Shown: piece after piece, positions 8,551 to 16,711 of the stretch
How positions within the stretch are numbered: position 1 is the stretch's first letter
Layout of the letters: each line of letters opens with the position of its first letter
Assembly (NCBI GenBank): GCA_004554425.1
Contig: SFMI01000022.1
Span: forward strand, 1 to 34,725
Direction of reading: 5' to 3'
DNA length: 34,725 bases
From: Candidatus Saccharimonadota bacterium
GTDB lineage: Bacteria; Eremiobacterota; Xenobia; Xenobiales; Xenobiaceae
Notes under the pieces: model-generated
What the model was told of the DNA's origin: nothing
The model's database searches: none
What the model saw: only the letters and a program-made list of their open reading frames with translations
Made by a program: the position numbers and the translations under genes

Positions 8551-8590
8551 CTTGACATACTCCCCATAGCCAAAGCCAGGGGCTTTACGG
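8551..8590 (-). mobile_element. possible IS200/IS605-type right-end remnant
   Basis: Read on the minus strand this is AAGCCCC, TGGCTTTGGCTA, GGGG, then AGTATGTCAAGC. CCCC...GGGG followed by AGTATGTCAA resembles the imperfect terminal hairpin and TCAA cleavage end of IS200/IS605-family elements. No transposase or TnpB reading frame and no left end are present. It starts about 4 nt after the stop of the secreted-protein gene. This is recognition by eye of a short motif only. Confidence 0.35.
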
Positions 8591-8593
8591 CAC

Positions 8594-9454
8594 TTATGGT
8601 AAAGCTGGAGAAAGCACAGTTATCTGGCTGACGCGTCCTTGGGTTAAACGGAAGCCTATGCCTTTATTTTCATAGATTAAGCTGCCATTAGAAGATTTAG
8701 TCTGACCGAAAACTTTGGTAACTTCGGATTTAGAAGAGCCTACCTTGACACCTTCTTTAGTAATGAAATCGCCAGTTTCCATGACCACGCCTTCGATAAT
8801 TTGCTTGGAGTTGACAATTAAGCCTATAGCTTCTTCTTTGTAACGATGCAAACTGCGCCCTTGGCCCATGGGAGTAACGTTATCTGCATTACCCCAAGAA
8901 TTGCTTACGGTAGAGAGATGGGTGCCAATTTTGATAGAACCTACGCGTTTGCCTGGTACGATAATACGATCGCCCAATAAAGGACGCTCATCTTCGCGTT
9001 TAAACACATAAATGCTTGACACTTTGCCATTTCTAATGCTGAAAGCCAAACCGCGAGAAGCATAATTTACATTGCCTTGACCGCGTTGTAAACCTTGACC
9101 GTATACTTTGGTAACAGAAGCTCCAGCGGTTCCTATACCAATACCTTCCGGAGTCTTCCAATGGCCACTCAGAACGGTAATACCGATGACGGCGCCATTA
9201 GAGCCCATAAAGACTGCTAAACCGTGATTTTTAAAGTGGAGCAATTGGGAGTTGGGATCGTTAGGAGAAGCTACAACTTTGCTAGGAGCTCCCAAAATAG
9301 AACGAACTTGGTTAATATTTTGTCCCAAGCAGACGGAACCTACGCTTCGACCACCTTGAATAGAGTTTCCTCCGGCTGCGTAAGCAAAGTTAAGTAATAA
9401 CAAAAATGATAAAGCTGCACTGAAAGTCAGCTTAAAAATACGTTTGCAAATCAT
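8594..9454 (-). CDS. secreted protein with internal repeats, unknown function
   Basis: The 286-residue product starts with a clear Sec signal peptide (basic MICKRIFK, hydrophobic core to about residue 24, cleavage-like AYA-AG), so it is exported or periplasmic. The mature part has repeated units of about 60 residues with a VG-x-I-x-LG...V...G pattern: VGSVCLGQNINQVRSILG, GIGIGTAGASVTKVYG, VGSIKIGTHLSTVSNSWG and GVKVGSSKSEVTKVFG. The last two half-repeats end in matching IGFR/LAFS...GKVSSI or GRVSQI strands. The pattern recalls small beta-alpha-beta modules of the SmpA/BamE or PepSY kind, but I cannot assign it. It is monocistronic, divergent from the phosphatase gene across 190 bp, with a poor ribosome site. 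Confidence 0.75.
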   Translation of the reverse strand: MICKRIFKLTFSAALSFLLLLNFAYAAGGNSIQGGRSVGSVCLGQNINQVRSILGAPSKVVASPNDPNSQLLHFKNHGLAVFMGSNGAVIGITVLSGHWKTPEGIGIGTAGASVTKVYGQGLQRGQGNVNYASRGLAFSIRNGKVSSIYVFKREDERPLLGDRIIVPGKRVGSIKIGTHLSTVSNSWGNADNVTPMGQGRSLHRYKEEAIGLIVNSKQIIEGVVMETGDFITKEGVKVGSSKSEVTKVFGQTKSSNGSLIYENKGIGFRLTQGRVSQITVLSPALP

Positions 9455-9644
9455 AGCCGGTTAAATTCAGATTAGCTAAAATTGTTCCTGTCTTTTGTAG
9501 GGCAGCTATACAATTGGTGCATACATACTATCCAGGTGGCAGTGGCTGGCAATATTGAAGGAGAGAGGGAGCCTATTGGGAAGATCCATTGCCAAATTTT
9601 TCCGCGCAGATACAAACGATAGTTAGCGTCAAGAGGAACTTAAA

Positions 9645-10841
9645 GTGAACAGATTCTTAAACTGGCTCGGCAAGATGGTAGAAAGCGCGACGTTACAATG
9701 TCTTTCCCCTATACACCACCGCTTGCTGTTTTTTTTAATTATCTTTTTGCTTATCGCTTCGACGGCAGCTATTGCTTTTGATATTGGCGGATTACCTTAC
9801 AATTGGTTCTCTATACCGGTTTTTTTAGCTTGTTTATTTTTCAAACGTAAAGGCTTGGTTGTATTACCTCCGGCTTATATCCTTTTGTTGGTAGGTTTAT
9901 GGAGCCGTCAGGAAATGAAGCTGGCCGACATGCTTAGTTGGTCTACTTTTGAATTTGCCAAGTGGGCGATAGTGGCTGCTTTTACCATTATTACTGTTGA
10001 GGGAGCTGCTCGCCGACGCCGTAAAGATGCCGATTTGGAACATGATGTTGACCGCGCCAGAACTTTGCAGCGAGCTTTGGTACCGCCGAATTGTGAAATA
10101 GGCAGGGTAAAGCTGTGCGGAATTATGCAACCTTGTCGCAGTGTTGGCGGTGACTTTTACTATTTCCGTCCTTTTCAGGAAAAATTTATTGTTTTTTGCC
10201 TAGGTGACGTTATGGGCAAGGGAGTGCCCGCTTCTATGGTTATGTCCATAGTAATGAGCTTTTTCTTTGAATGGGGAAAAAAGAGTTCGTCTCCCTCTCA
10301 AATTTTGGGAATTTTAAATCAACGCCTCTTGGGTTTATGGCGTGACGACAATACTTGGTTTACCACTTTATTTTATGGGGTCTTCAACGAAGAAAGCAGC
10401 ATACTAACTTATGCTTCCGGTGGTCATGATACGGCCTTATTACTTAAAGATGATGGTTCCATACAGCAATTACACACCGACGGAGTGCCTATAGGAGCCT
10501 TTGAAGAAAGCGTCTGGGAAGAAAAGTCGATTACTTTAAATGGGGGAGACAGAGTTGTCCTTTTTACTGACGGCTTGACAGAAGCTCGCAATAGTGAAGG
10601 GGAATTTTTTACTTTTGAGCGAGTTGTCAAATTTTTACAAGAACATTCCACTTTATCTGCTGAAGAATTAGCTAAGCAATTGGAATTGGCTGTTTTGAAA
10701 TATACAGGCGGTACTCCTGACGACGATTTGGCTATTTTGGTTATGGAAGTTAAGAAAGGCGTAAAGTGGAATCCGCAAAAAACTTTAGTAGCTAAAGAAT
10801 TGGGAAAAGCTAAAAAAGTTGAAGCGGCCTCTACACTATAG
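9645..10841 (+). CDS. membrane-anchored PP2C/SpoIIE-family serine phosphatase (RsbU-like)
   Basis: Residues about 25-110 form three or four membrane segments (one begins HHRLLFFLIIFLLIAS). A short coiled linker (DLEHDVDRARTLQRALVPP) leads to a SpoIIE/PP2C catalytic domain (about 140-375). Metal-binding Asp motifs are visible: SVGGDFYYF, CLGDVMGKGVPASMVM, SGGHD, LFTDGLTEARN and GTPDDDLAILVM. Family members dephosphorylate anti-anti-sigma factors or similar partners at the membrane; the partner is not encoded nearby. The start is GTG 9645 with AGAGGA at about 7-nt spacing. The last 25 residues are a Lys/Ala-rich tail. Confidence 0.9.
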   Translation: MNRFLNWLGKMVESATLQCLSPIHHRLLFFLIIFLLIASTAAIAFDIGGLPYNWFSIPVFLACLFFKRKGLVVLPPAYILLLVGLWSRQEMKLADMLSWSTFEFAKWAIVAAFTIITVEGAARRRRKDADLEHDVDRARTLQRALVPPNCEIGRVKLCGIMQPCRSVGGDFYYFRPFQEKFIVFCLGDVMGKGVPASMVMSIVMSFFFEWGKKSSSPSQILGILNQRLLGLWRDDNTWFTTLFYGVFNEESSILTYASGGHDTALLLKDDGSIQQLHTDGVPIGAFEESVWEEKSITLNGGDRVVLFTDGLTEARNSEGEFFTFERVVKFLQEHSTLSAEELAKQLELAVLKYTGGTPDDDLAILVMEVKKGVKWNPQKTLVAKELGKAKKVEAASTL

Positions 10842-11056
10842 TTCGCAAGCTATTTTTTAAGGTATATTAGCGCGAAAAATAGGCAGGAGAGCGTGCGGAC
10901 AATGTATAAAGTTAGACATACATTTTTTCGAGATAATTGAGGCTGAAGCAGAAAATTAAGCCGTGGGCCGGGAAGCCTATGTTTCCTTGGCGCTTTTTTG
11001 TGAAAAATTTCCCTCGTCCTCAATCGGGTAAAACTAAATTTAAGGAGACTGTTCCT

Positions 11057-13063
11057 TTGAGTAGTAAGTTAGCAGGCGATAAACTTTGCATTGACGTTAT
11101 TCGTGGTTTGGCTATGGATGGCCCTCAGCAGGCCCGTTCCGGTCACCCTGGCGCCGCTATGGCTCTAGCTCCTTTAGGTTGGACTATGTTCAGCAAGATC
11201 ATGAAACATGATCCTAAAGATCCTCACTGGCACAATCGCGACCGCTTTATTCTGTCCTGTGGACACGCTTCTATGCTCATCTACAGTTTGCTGCATCTTT
11301 CCGGATACGGCCTTACTCTTGACGATTTGAAAAACTTCCGTCAGTGGGGCTCTCTTACTCCCGGACATCCCGAGTATGGTCACACTGCCGGTGTAGAAAT
11401 GACTACCGGTCCTTTGGGCCAAGGACTTTCCAGCGCCGTAGGTTTCGCTTTAGCTGAGCGCTACATCGCTTCTTATTTCAACCGCCCCAACTTTAATGTC
11501 ATGGATCACTACACTTATGTGTTCTGCTCCGACGGCGACCTTATGGAAGGCATTACTTCCGAAGCCGGCTCTTTAGCTGCTACTTTGGGTTTAGGTAAGC
11601 TGATTGCCGTTTATGATGACAACCGCATTACCATTGAAGGTAATACCGACATTGCTTTTACTGAAGATCGCGTAGCTCGTTATGCCGCTTACGGTTGGCA
11701 CACTCAGCGCGTCGAAGACGCCAACGATACGGCCGCTTTTGAAGCTGCTATTGCCGCAGCTCAGAAGGATCCTCGTCCTTCCTTAATTTCGGTAAGATCT
11801 CACATCGCTTATCCTTCTCCCAAGATGCAAGATACTTCCGCTTCTCACGGCACTCCCTTCGGCGAAGAAGAAATTGCCGCCACCAAGAAAGTTATGGGCT
11901 TGCCGGAGCACGAGAAATTCTATGTGCCCGCCGAAGTATATGCCACTTGCAGCAAGATCCAAGCCAAAGGCGCTCAAGAGCACGCTGCTTGGAACGAGCT
12001 TTTCGCTGCTTATGCCAAAGAATACCCTGAATTAGCTGCCGAATTTGAAAACTGGATGGAAGGCAAACTTCCCGAAGGCTGGGACAAAGATCTTATCACT
12101 TTCGAGCCCGACGCCAAAGGTATGGCCACTCGCGTTTCCTCCGGTAAAGTTATCAACGCTATTGCCGAGCGTTTGCCCAACCTTATCGGCGGTTCTGCCG
12201 ACTTGGAGCCTTCTACCAAGACTCTTATCAAAGGTTCTCCTGCTCAGAGTCCCGAGCACCACGAAGGCCGCAATATTCACTTTGGTATTCGTGAGCACGG
12301 TATGGCTGCTGTAACTAACGGCATTATGCTTCACGGCGGTCTCCACGCCTATGATGCCACTTTCTTGGTCTTTGCCGACTACATGCGCGGTTCTGTCCGT
12401 TTGGGCGCTTTGATGGGCCTCAATGGTATTCACGTTTGGACGCACGACTCTATCGGCTTAGGTGAAGATGGCCCCACTCACCAGCCCATCGAGCATTTGG
12501 CTTCTTTGCGCATTATTCCCAACTTTACTTTGCTTCGTCCTTGTGATGCCAACGAAACTGCCGAAGCTTGGAAAGTGGCCATTACCCACCGCGAAGGCCC
12601 TGTCGGTTTAGCTTTAACTCGTCAGAATTTACCCACTTTAGATCGCACTAAGTACGCTCCTGCTGAAGGTTTGCGTCGTGGTGCTTACATTTTGGCTGAA
12701 GCTGAGGGCGCCGAGCCTAAGGTTATTTTGATGGCTTCCGGCTCTGAAGTACCTATCATTTTGAAAGCTCGCGAAGTATTGCAAGCCGAAGGTATTCCCA
12801 CTCGCGTCGTCAGCTTCCCCTCTTGGGAGCTCTTCGAGGCCCAGGATGCCGCTTATCGTGAAGAGGTGTTGCCTAAACACATCACTGCTCGCGTCTCTGT
12901 AGAGGCTGCTTCTACCTTTGGCTGGGGCAAGTACGTAGGTGATAAGGGATTCGCTTTAGGTATCGATCATTTCGGCGCTTCTGCCCCCTTTGAAGTTTTG
13001 TACGAGAAGTTCGGACTTACCGTAGAAAATACGGTCGCTCACGCCAAAGAATTGCTTAAGTAA
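11057..13063 (+). CDS. tkt: transketolase
   Basis: This TPP enzyme transfers C2 ketol units in the pentose phosphate pathway. The first domain has SGHPGAAMALAPLGW and the TPP/Mg motif CSDGDLMEGITSEA. The pyrimidine domain has GIREHGMAAVTNG and WTHDSIGLGEDGPTHQ. The C-terminal domain ends in DHFGASAPFEVLYEKFG. I chose TTG 11057 because AAGGAG at 11042-11047 sits 9 nt upstream and the product (668 aa) then has the usual length and begins SSKLAGDKLCID. The open frame extends to 10937, but the extra 40 residues are basic and not transketolase-like. Transaldolase follows 90 bp downstream. Codons are enriched in C- or G-ending forms compared with neighbours, as in highly expressed genes. Confidence 0.96.
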   Translation: MSSKLAGDKLCIDVIRGLAMDGPQQARSGHPGAAMALAPLGWTMFSKIMKHDPKDPHWHNRDRFILSCGHASMLIYSLLHLSGYGLTLDDLKNFRQWGSLTPGHPEYGHTAGVEMTTGPLGQGLSSAVGFALAERYIASYFNRPNFNVMDHYTYVFCSDGDLMEGITSEAGSLAATLGLGKLIAVYDDNRITIEGNTDIAFTEDRVARYAAYGWHTQRVEDANDTAAFEAAIAAAQKDPRPSLISVRSHIAYPSPKMQDTSASHGTPFGEEEIAATKKVMGLPEHEKFYVPAEVYATCSKIQAKGAQEHAAWNELFAAYAKEYPELAAEFENWMEGKLPEGWDKDLITFEPDAKGMATRVSSGKVINAIAERLPNLIGGSADLEPSTKTLIKGSPAQSPEHHEGRNIHFGIREHGMAAVTNGIMLHGGLHAYDATFLVFADYMRGSVRLGALMGLNGIHVWTHDSIGLGEDGPTHQPIEHLASLRIIPNFTLLRPCDANETAEAWKVAITHREGPVGLALTRQNLPTLDRTKYAPAEGLRRGAYILAEAEGAEPKVILMASGSEVPIILKAREVLQAEGIPTRVVSFPSWELFEAQDAAYREEVLPKHITARVSVEAASTFGWGKYVGDKGFALGIDHFGASAPFEVLYEKFGLTVENTVAHAKELLK

Positions 13064-13083
13064 TAAAATTCTTTAGTAGAGGA

Positions 13084-13114
13084 GATCTCGTGCTCTTAGT
13101 AAGAGTGCGAGATC
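13084..13114 (+). other. intergenic RNA hairpin between tkt and tal
   Basis: 14-nt arms (13084-13097 and 13101-13114) pair over their full length with two adjacent wobble pairs, around a 3-nt loop. No T run follows, so it is not an ordinary terminator. It lies 20 bp after the tkt stop and about 40 bp before the tal start, so it should be present in any tkt-tal transcript. Confidence 0.65.
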
Positions 13115-13153
13115 GATAAGTCCTGTCTTCAATTTGGAAAGGAACATTTTTTA

Positions 13154-14284
13154 ATGTCTAATCTTTTAATTGAGCTCAACAAAGCCGGTGTAAGTCCTTG
13201 GTTGGACAATCTCAAACGCGAGATGTTTGCCGACGGTTCTTTGGCTAAGCTTATAGCCGAAGGCGGAGTGCGTGGTCAAACTTCCAATCCTTCCATCTTC
13301 CAGAGCTCCATTTCTAAGAGTTCTATTTACGATGAAGAGATTTTACGCTTAGCCAAACTCGGTATGGAAGCTGAGCCTATCGTTTGGGAGCTTATGACTG
13401 AAGACGTGCGCTCCGCTTGTGACGTATTCAAAGGACTCTTTGAGACTTCCGGCGGCACCGATGGCTTTGTCAGTTTAGAGCTTAATCCCACTTTAGCTCA
13501 CGAGACCGAAGCTAGCTTGAAGCAAGCTCGCGAATTGGTGGCTAAAGTAGATCGTCCCAACCTTATGATCAAGGTTCCGGCCACCAAAGAAGGTTTGCCT
13601 GTAGTAGAAGCTTTAATCGCTGAAGGTGTAAGCGTCAACGTGACTTTGCTTTTCTCCGTAGAGAGATATGCCGAAGTTATCGAAGTTTGGATGCGCGGTT
13701 TGGAGAAGAGAGCTGCTCAAGGCTTATCCCTCAAGGGCGTCAACTCCGTAGCCAGCTTCTTCATTAGCCGTGTCGATACCGAATGCGACAAGCGTTTAGA
13801 CAAAGCTTACGCTGCCGACGCCAGCTTAGTTGAAAAGTATGGCGACTTGCGTGGCAAGATGGCTGTAGCCAATGCTTGCTTAGCTTACGAGCTCTTCTTA
13901 AGTAAGACTAACACCGAGCGCTGGCAGAAGCTGGCTGCTTTAGGTGCTCCCGTCCAGCGTCCTCTTTGGGCCAGCACCAGCACCAAGAATCCCGCCTACA
14001 AAGACACTTTGTATGTCGACGATTTAATCGGCCCCAATTGCGTCAACACTATGCCCGACAATACCGTGGCCGCTTTTGCCGATCATGGTACCGTTAAAGA
14101 GACCTTGACTCCCGAAGCTATCGCTCAGTCTCATATCTGTATTGAGAACTTTGCCAAGAGTGGTCAAGATCTGGCTGATGTAACTGACAACGTTTTGATG
14201 ACTGATGGCGTCAAGAAATTTGCTGTAGCTTACGAACAGCTTTTGGCCGCTGTCACCGAAAAACGCGCTAAACTTTTAGCCTAG
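13154..14284 (+). CDS. tal: transaldolase
   Basis: Transaldolase moves a dihydroxyacetone unit through a Schiff-base lysine in the non-oxidative pentose phosphate pathway. The product (376 aa) matches the longer Tal subfamily of actinobacteria and cyanobacteria: GVRGQTSNPSIFQ near residue 39, SLELNPTLAHET, the catalytic-lysine strand LMIKVPAT, NVTLLFSVERY and RPLWASTSTKNP. ATG 13154 has GGAAAGGAA upstream. It forms a functional pair with tkt and ends before the terminator at 14329-14362. Codon use shows the same expression-type bias as tkt. Confidence 0.96.
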   Translation: MSNLLIELNKAGVSPWLDNLKREMFADGSLAKLIAEGGVRGQTSNPSIFQSSISKSSIYDEEILRLAKLGMEAEPIVWELMTEDVRSACDVFKGLFETSGGTDGFVSLELNPTLAHETEASLKQARELVAKVDRPNLMIKVPATKEGLPVVEALIAEGVSVNVTLLFSVERYAEVIEVWMRGLEKRAAQGLSLKGVNSVASFFISRVDTECDKRLDKAYAADASLVEKYGDLRGKMAVANACLAYELFLSKTNTERWQKLAALGAPVQRPLWASTSTKNPAYKDTLYVDDLIGPNCVNTMPDNTVAAFADHGTVKETLTPEAIAQSHICIENFAKSGQDLADVTDNVLMTDGVKKFAVAYEQLLAAVTEKRAKLLA

Positions 14285-14328
14285 TATTTAGTTTGCGAAC
14301 ATTTTTTGTTTGAGCTAAGCTAAAAAGG

Positions 14329-14362
14329 CGAGCTGGGCCAACTTAGGCCCGGCTCGTTTTTT
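14329..14362 (+). terminator. rho-independent terminator after tal
   Basis: An 11-bp GC-rich stem (14329-14339 with 14346-14356, one G-U pair) and a 6-nt loop are followed by six T at 14357-14362. It closes the tkt-tal unit. Confidence 0.9.
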
Positions 14363-14381
14363 GTTTAATAAGCGAATAGTT

Positions 14382-14930
14382 ATGTTGCATGCTGGTTTTA
14401 CGCCTGCCATGAAGGCTGCTCTAGCCGATCTGAAAGGGCACCGCTTGGAATCTTATGAGTGTGTCTTCAATAAATTTGGATCTTGCACCTATGGCAATTT
14501 GCGTTTTAATCTTGATGGATTAGCCATTGACGTAAGCAATGAACCTAAAGTGTTTCCATTTTTTGATGGTGAAGAAGACGTTGCTTGCTTTTCTTGCGCT
14601 TCAGTTAACAAAAATGAGCCATTTAAGCCTTATTTAAAAGCTGATGCTAAAAAATTTGCAGTAAATAAAAGTATTAGCCAAGTAGCGCTTTTGAGTGATC
14701 ATATAGATGTAAATTATGGCGAATATCAGGTGGAGTTTGATGTCGCTTTGATACTCCACTTTGATGACGAAATTCTTATGTTCGCCCGTGGCATTTGGTT
14801 TGCTGAAGAAATTTTTATCGCTCATAATGATAACTATGAAGCTGTTTTTTCTAAAGATAGTTTAATAGAATCGTGGTCTAATGATGGCGATTATGAAGTT
14901 AAAGTAACCAGAACCAGAACGCAGCTATAA
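14382..14930 (+). CDS. orphan protein of unknown function
   Basis: The product is about 182 residues, soluble and acidic, with no signal peptide, no membrane segment and no motif I recognise. It has alternating beta-strand-like stretches (YQVEFDVALILHFDDEIL) and aromatic-rich parts (GIWFAEEIFIAHNDNYEAVF) and ends in a polar KVTRTRTQL tail. The start is uncertain: an in-frame TTG at 14361 overlaps the T run of the tal terminator and is unlikely; ATG 14382 and ATG 14409 are alternatives, none with a strong ribosome site. It lies just after a terminator and needs its own promoter, which I could not locate. It has more A/T-rich codons than tal. Confidence 0.6.
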   Translation: MLHAGFTPAMKAALADLKGHRLESYECVFNKFGSCTYGNLRFNLDGLAIDVSNEPKVFPFFDGEEDVACFSCASVNKNEPFKPYLKADAKKFAVNKSISQVALLSDHIDVNYGEYQVEFDVALILHFDDEILMFARGIWFAEEIFIAHNDNYEAVFSKDSLIESWSNDGDYEVKVTRTRTQL

Positions 14931-15065
14931 AAAAGTTGTGATGAAATTGTAAGGCTGTTGTTAGATGTAATTACTAACAAAAGTTTATGCCATATTGGTG
15001 CCATATCTTGTTTGTTCATTTAACTGTGGCTGGAAAATTGGTTGCCGATATGGTTACAACTTTAA

Positions 15066-15096
15066 ATGACATATTTTTTTGTGAATCGTTTATAAT
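15066..15096 (+). promoter_or_regulatory. promoter placing +1 at or next to the PIG-L start codon
   Basis: A perfect TATAAT at 15091-15096 is preceded by ATGACA at 15066-15071 with a 19-nt spacer. Transcription would begin at about 15103-15104, and the ATG starts at 15104. No Shine-Dalgarno is visible. This predicts a leaderless mRNA. Confidence 0.5.
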
Positions 15097-15103
15097 CACA
15101 ATT

Positions 15104-15958
15104 ATGACTATACAATTAAAAAATCAACGCGGTGTTTTTTTTGTTCCGGATGGAACAGAAGTAAAAGAAGCTTTAGCTAGAGTTACTCATTTAGCTATAG
15201 GAGCTCATCCTGACGATATTGAGTTTATGGCTTGGCATGGCATTTTGGAAGGCTTGGCTGGCCAGGGTAAATTTTTTGCCGGCGTAACGGCTACCGATGG
15301 CGGAGGCAGTTCGCGTATTGGTGCTTATGCATCTGTTACAGATGAAGAAATGCGCCTTATTCGTTTGCAAGAGCAGAAAAAAGCCGCTTACTTGGGAAAC
15401 TATGCTGCCTTAGCTTCTTTAGGATATACTAGCGCTCAGGTGCGCGAGCAAAATCGTGAAGATGTGAAAAACGATTTTAAAGCCATAATCAAAGCTTCAC
15501 GTCCCCAAGTTATTTTTACTCACAATTTAGCCGACCGCCATAAAACTCACTTAGCCGTAGTGCTTTTAGTTATCGAAGCTTTGCGCGAATTGGGAGAAGA
15601 ATATTATCCGCAAGAATTTTACGGTGGTGAAGTGTGGCGCAGTTTAGATTGGCTTCCTTTAGCTGAGCGTCGCGCTTTCGATGTAGGGCAGCGTCCCAAT
15701 TTAAATAGTGCTCTTATGGAATTATATGATTCACAAATTAGCGGTGGCAAAAATTATCACTTAGCTACTCGTGGACGTCGAGAGGCTAACGCTACTTACG
15801 CCGACGCTTATGCTCCCGATGAGGCTAGTATGCTGGAGCTATTTATGGATTTACATCCCTTATTGGAACAGCCGCAACTTAATCCGGCGGTTTATTTAAG
15901 TAGCTTGATAGACAAGTTTAAGGCAGAAACTTTAGCTAATCTTTCTTCTTTAAGTTAA
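15104..15958 (+). CDS. PIG-L (LmbE-like) family deacetylase
   Basis: The family comprises zinc-dependent N-deacetylases acting on GlcNAc-type substrates. The zinc motif GAHPDDIEF lies near residue 35, and the second motif THNLADRHKTHLA supplies further His/Asp ligands. The length of about 284 aa is normal. Homology-like sequence starts at MTIQLKNQRG; the open frame extends upstream to 14987, but those 39 residues overlap the promoter and look non-coding. The specific substrate (glycolipid, thiol precursor or sugar nucleotide) cannot be inferred, and no glycosyltransferase is adjacent. Confidence 0.85.
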   Translation: MTIQLKNQRGVFFVPDGTEVKEALARVTHLAIGAHPDDIEFMAWHGILEGLAGQGKFFAGVTATDGGGSSRIGAYASVTDEEMRLIRLQEQKKAAYLGNYAALASLGYTSAQVREQNREDVKNDFKAIIKASRPQVIFTHNLADRHKTHLAVVLLVIEALRELGEEYYPQEFYGGEVWRSLDWLPLAERRAFDVGQRPNLNSALMELYDSQISGGKNYHLATRGRREANATYADAYAPDEASMLELFMDLHPLLEQPQLNPAVYLSSLIDKFKAETLANLSSLS

Positions 15959-15982
15959 AGTAGTTCCAATTGGGGCGGAAGC

Positions 15983-16011
15983 TTGCTGCTTTGGGGCTGT
16001 ACGTCTATAAT
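15983..16011 (+). promoter_or_regulatory. promoter for the 16073-18582 operon
   Basis: TTGCTG at 15983-15988 and a perfect TATAAT at 16006-16011 are separated by 17 nt. The expected start near 16018 gives a leader of about 55 nt before GTG 16073. Confidence 0.5.
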
Positions 16012-16072
16012 GGCTTTCAGTTAGGCTAAAGGCGTTCCAATAGCGATACAGAGTAGAGAAGGTGAGGAAAGC

Positions 16073-16708
16073 GTGAAGAAGACAAGTCGGTCTTGTTGGG
16101 CCAGGAGTGCTGTTTTAACTTTGGCTATAATATCAGCCATAGGATTACCATCTTGGGCCGATCAGAGTGAAGCTGAGCGTTTTCCCATCAACGACGATGT
16201 TGATGTTTATGTACCAGAAACTCCTAATGGTTCAGCTCAGCGTTTAAAAGCTACCAATAAGCCGGTTCCTGCTGAAGCCAAAGCTCAAATAAAAGCAAGC
16301 TTGCGCGATCTCTACTTTGCTTATAAGGATAAAGACGTCAAAAAAGTACTTTCTATGTTACATGAGTGCATAGAAAGCTCAGCTTTGGAATATGCTCAAC
16401 GCCATCCGGAGAATGCTCAAGCTGCCGACGAAATTCGCGACGCCTATGAAGCTTTTCATACTGATGTCTTTAATAATAAAGATTACGTTTTAGATCCTTT
16501 CACTCTAGAGTTTTGCCAATATAGAACTTTGGAAAATGGCAATATTGAGGTCTCTTCGGCTGTACCTATTATTAGTTCCAAGTCTATGGATTTTGTAGAA
16601 GAAACGGCCGATCAAATTCATTATATGACCATATCTCTGCGTTTGGGACGATTTGTCTATGCTCCCGGAGATAAAGGTTGGCATATTGTAGAAATGGACT
16701 TATTCTAA
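16073..16708 (+). CDS. exported protein of unknown function
   Basis: The 211-residue protein has an N-terminal signal peptide (basic start, hydrophobic AVLTLAIISAIGLPSWA, cleavage-like SWA-D). The mature part has a helical region (KAQIKASLRDLYFAYKDKD), a middle segment rich in Glu and Ala, and C-terminal strands ending in GWHIVEMDLF. The helix-then-sheet order with a YFAYKDKDVKKVLSML start is reminiscent of NTF2-like folds, but this is only an impression. The start is GTG 16073 with AGGAAAG upstream. The stop is 3 bp before rlmN, so the genes are co-transcribed and perhaps translationally coupled. Confidence 0.75.
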   Translation: MKKTSRSCWARSAVLTLAIISAIGLPSWADQSEAERFPINDDVDVYVPETPNGSAQRLKATNKPVPAEAKAQIKASLRDLYFAYKDKDVKKVLSMLHECIESSALEYAQRHPENAQAADEIRDAYEAFHTDVFNNKDYVLDPFTLEFCQYRTLENGNIEVSSAVPIISSKSMDFVEETADQIHYMTISLRLGRFVYAPGDKGWHIVEMDLF

Positions 16709-16711
16709 TTT

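Noticed and set aside
8551..8592. TnpB guide-RNA (omega RNA) locus at the IS605-like end
   Set aside because: The bases upstream of the motif are the coding end of a secreted protein, leaving no room for a scaffold RNA, and no TnpB gene is present.
10937..11056. N-terminal extension of transketolase from TTG 10937
   Set aside because: The 40 extra residues are not family-like, and TTG 11057 has an ideal AAGGAG and gives the normal length.
12032..12445. Minus-strand open frame of 137 codons inside tkt
   Set aside because: It is a shadow of transketolase with no independent start signal or motif.
14987..15103. N-terminal extension of the PIG-L deacetylase from ATG 14987
   Set aside because: It overlaps a TATAAT promoter and has no ribosome site; family-like sequence begins at 15104.
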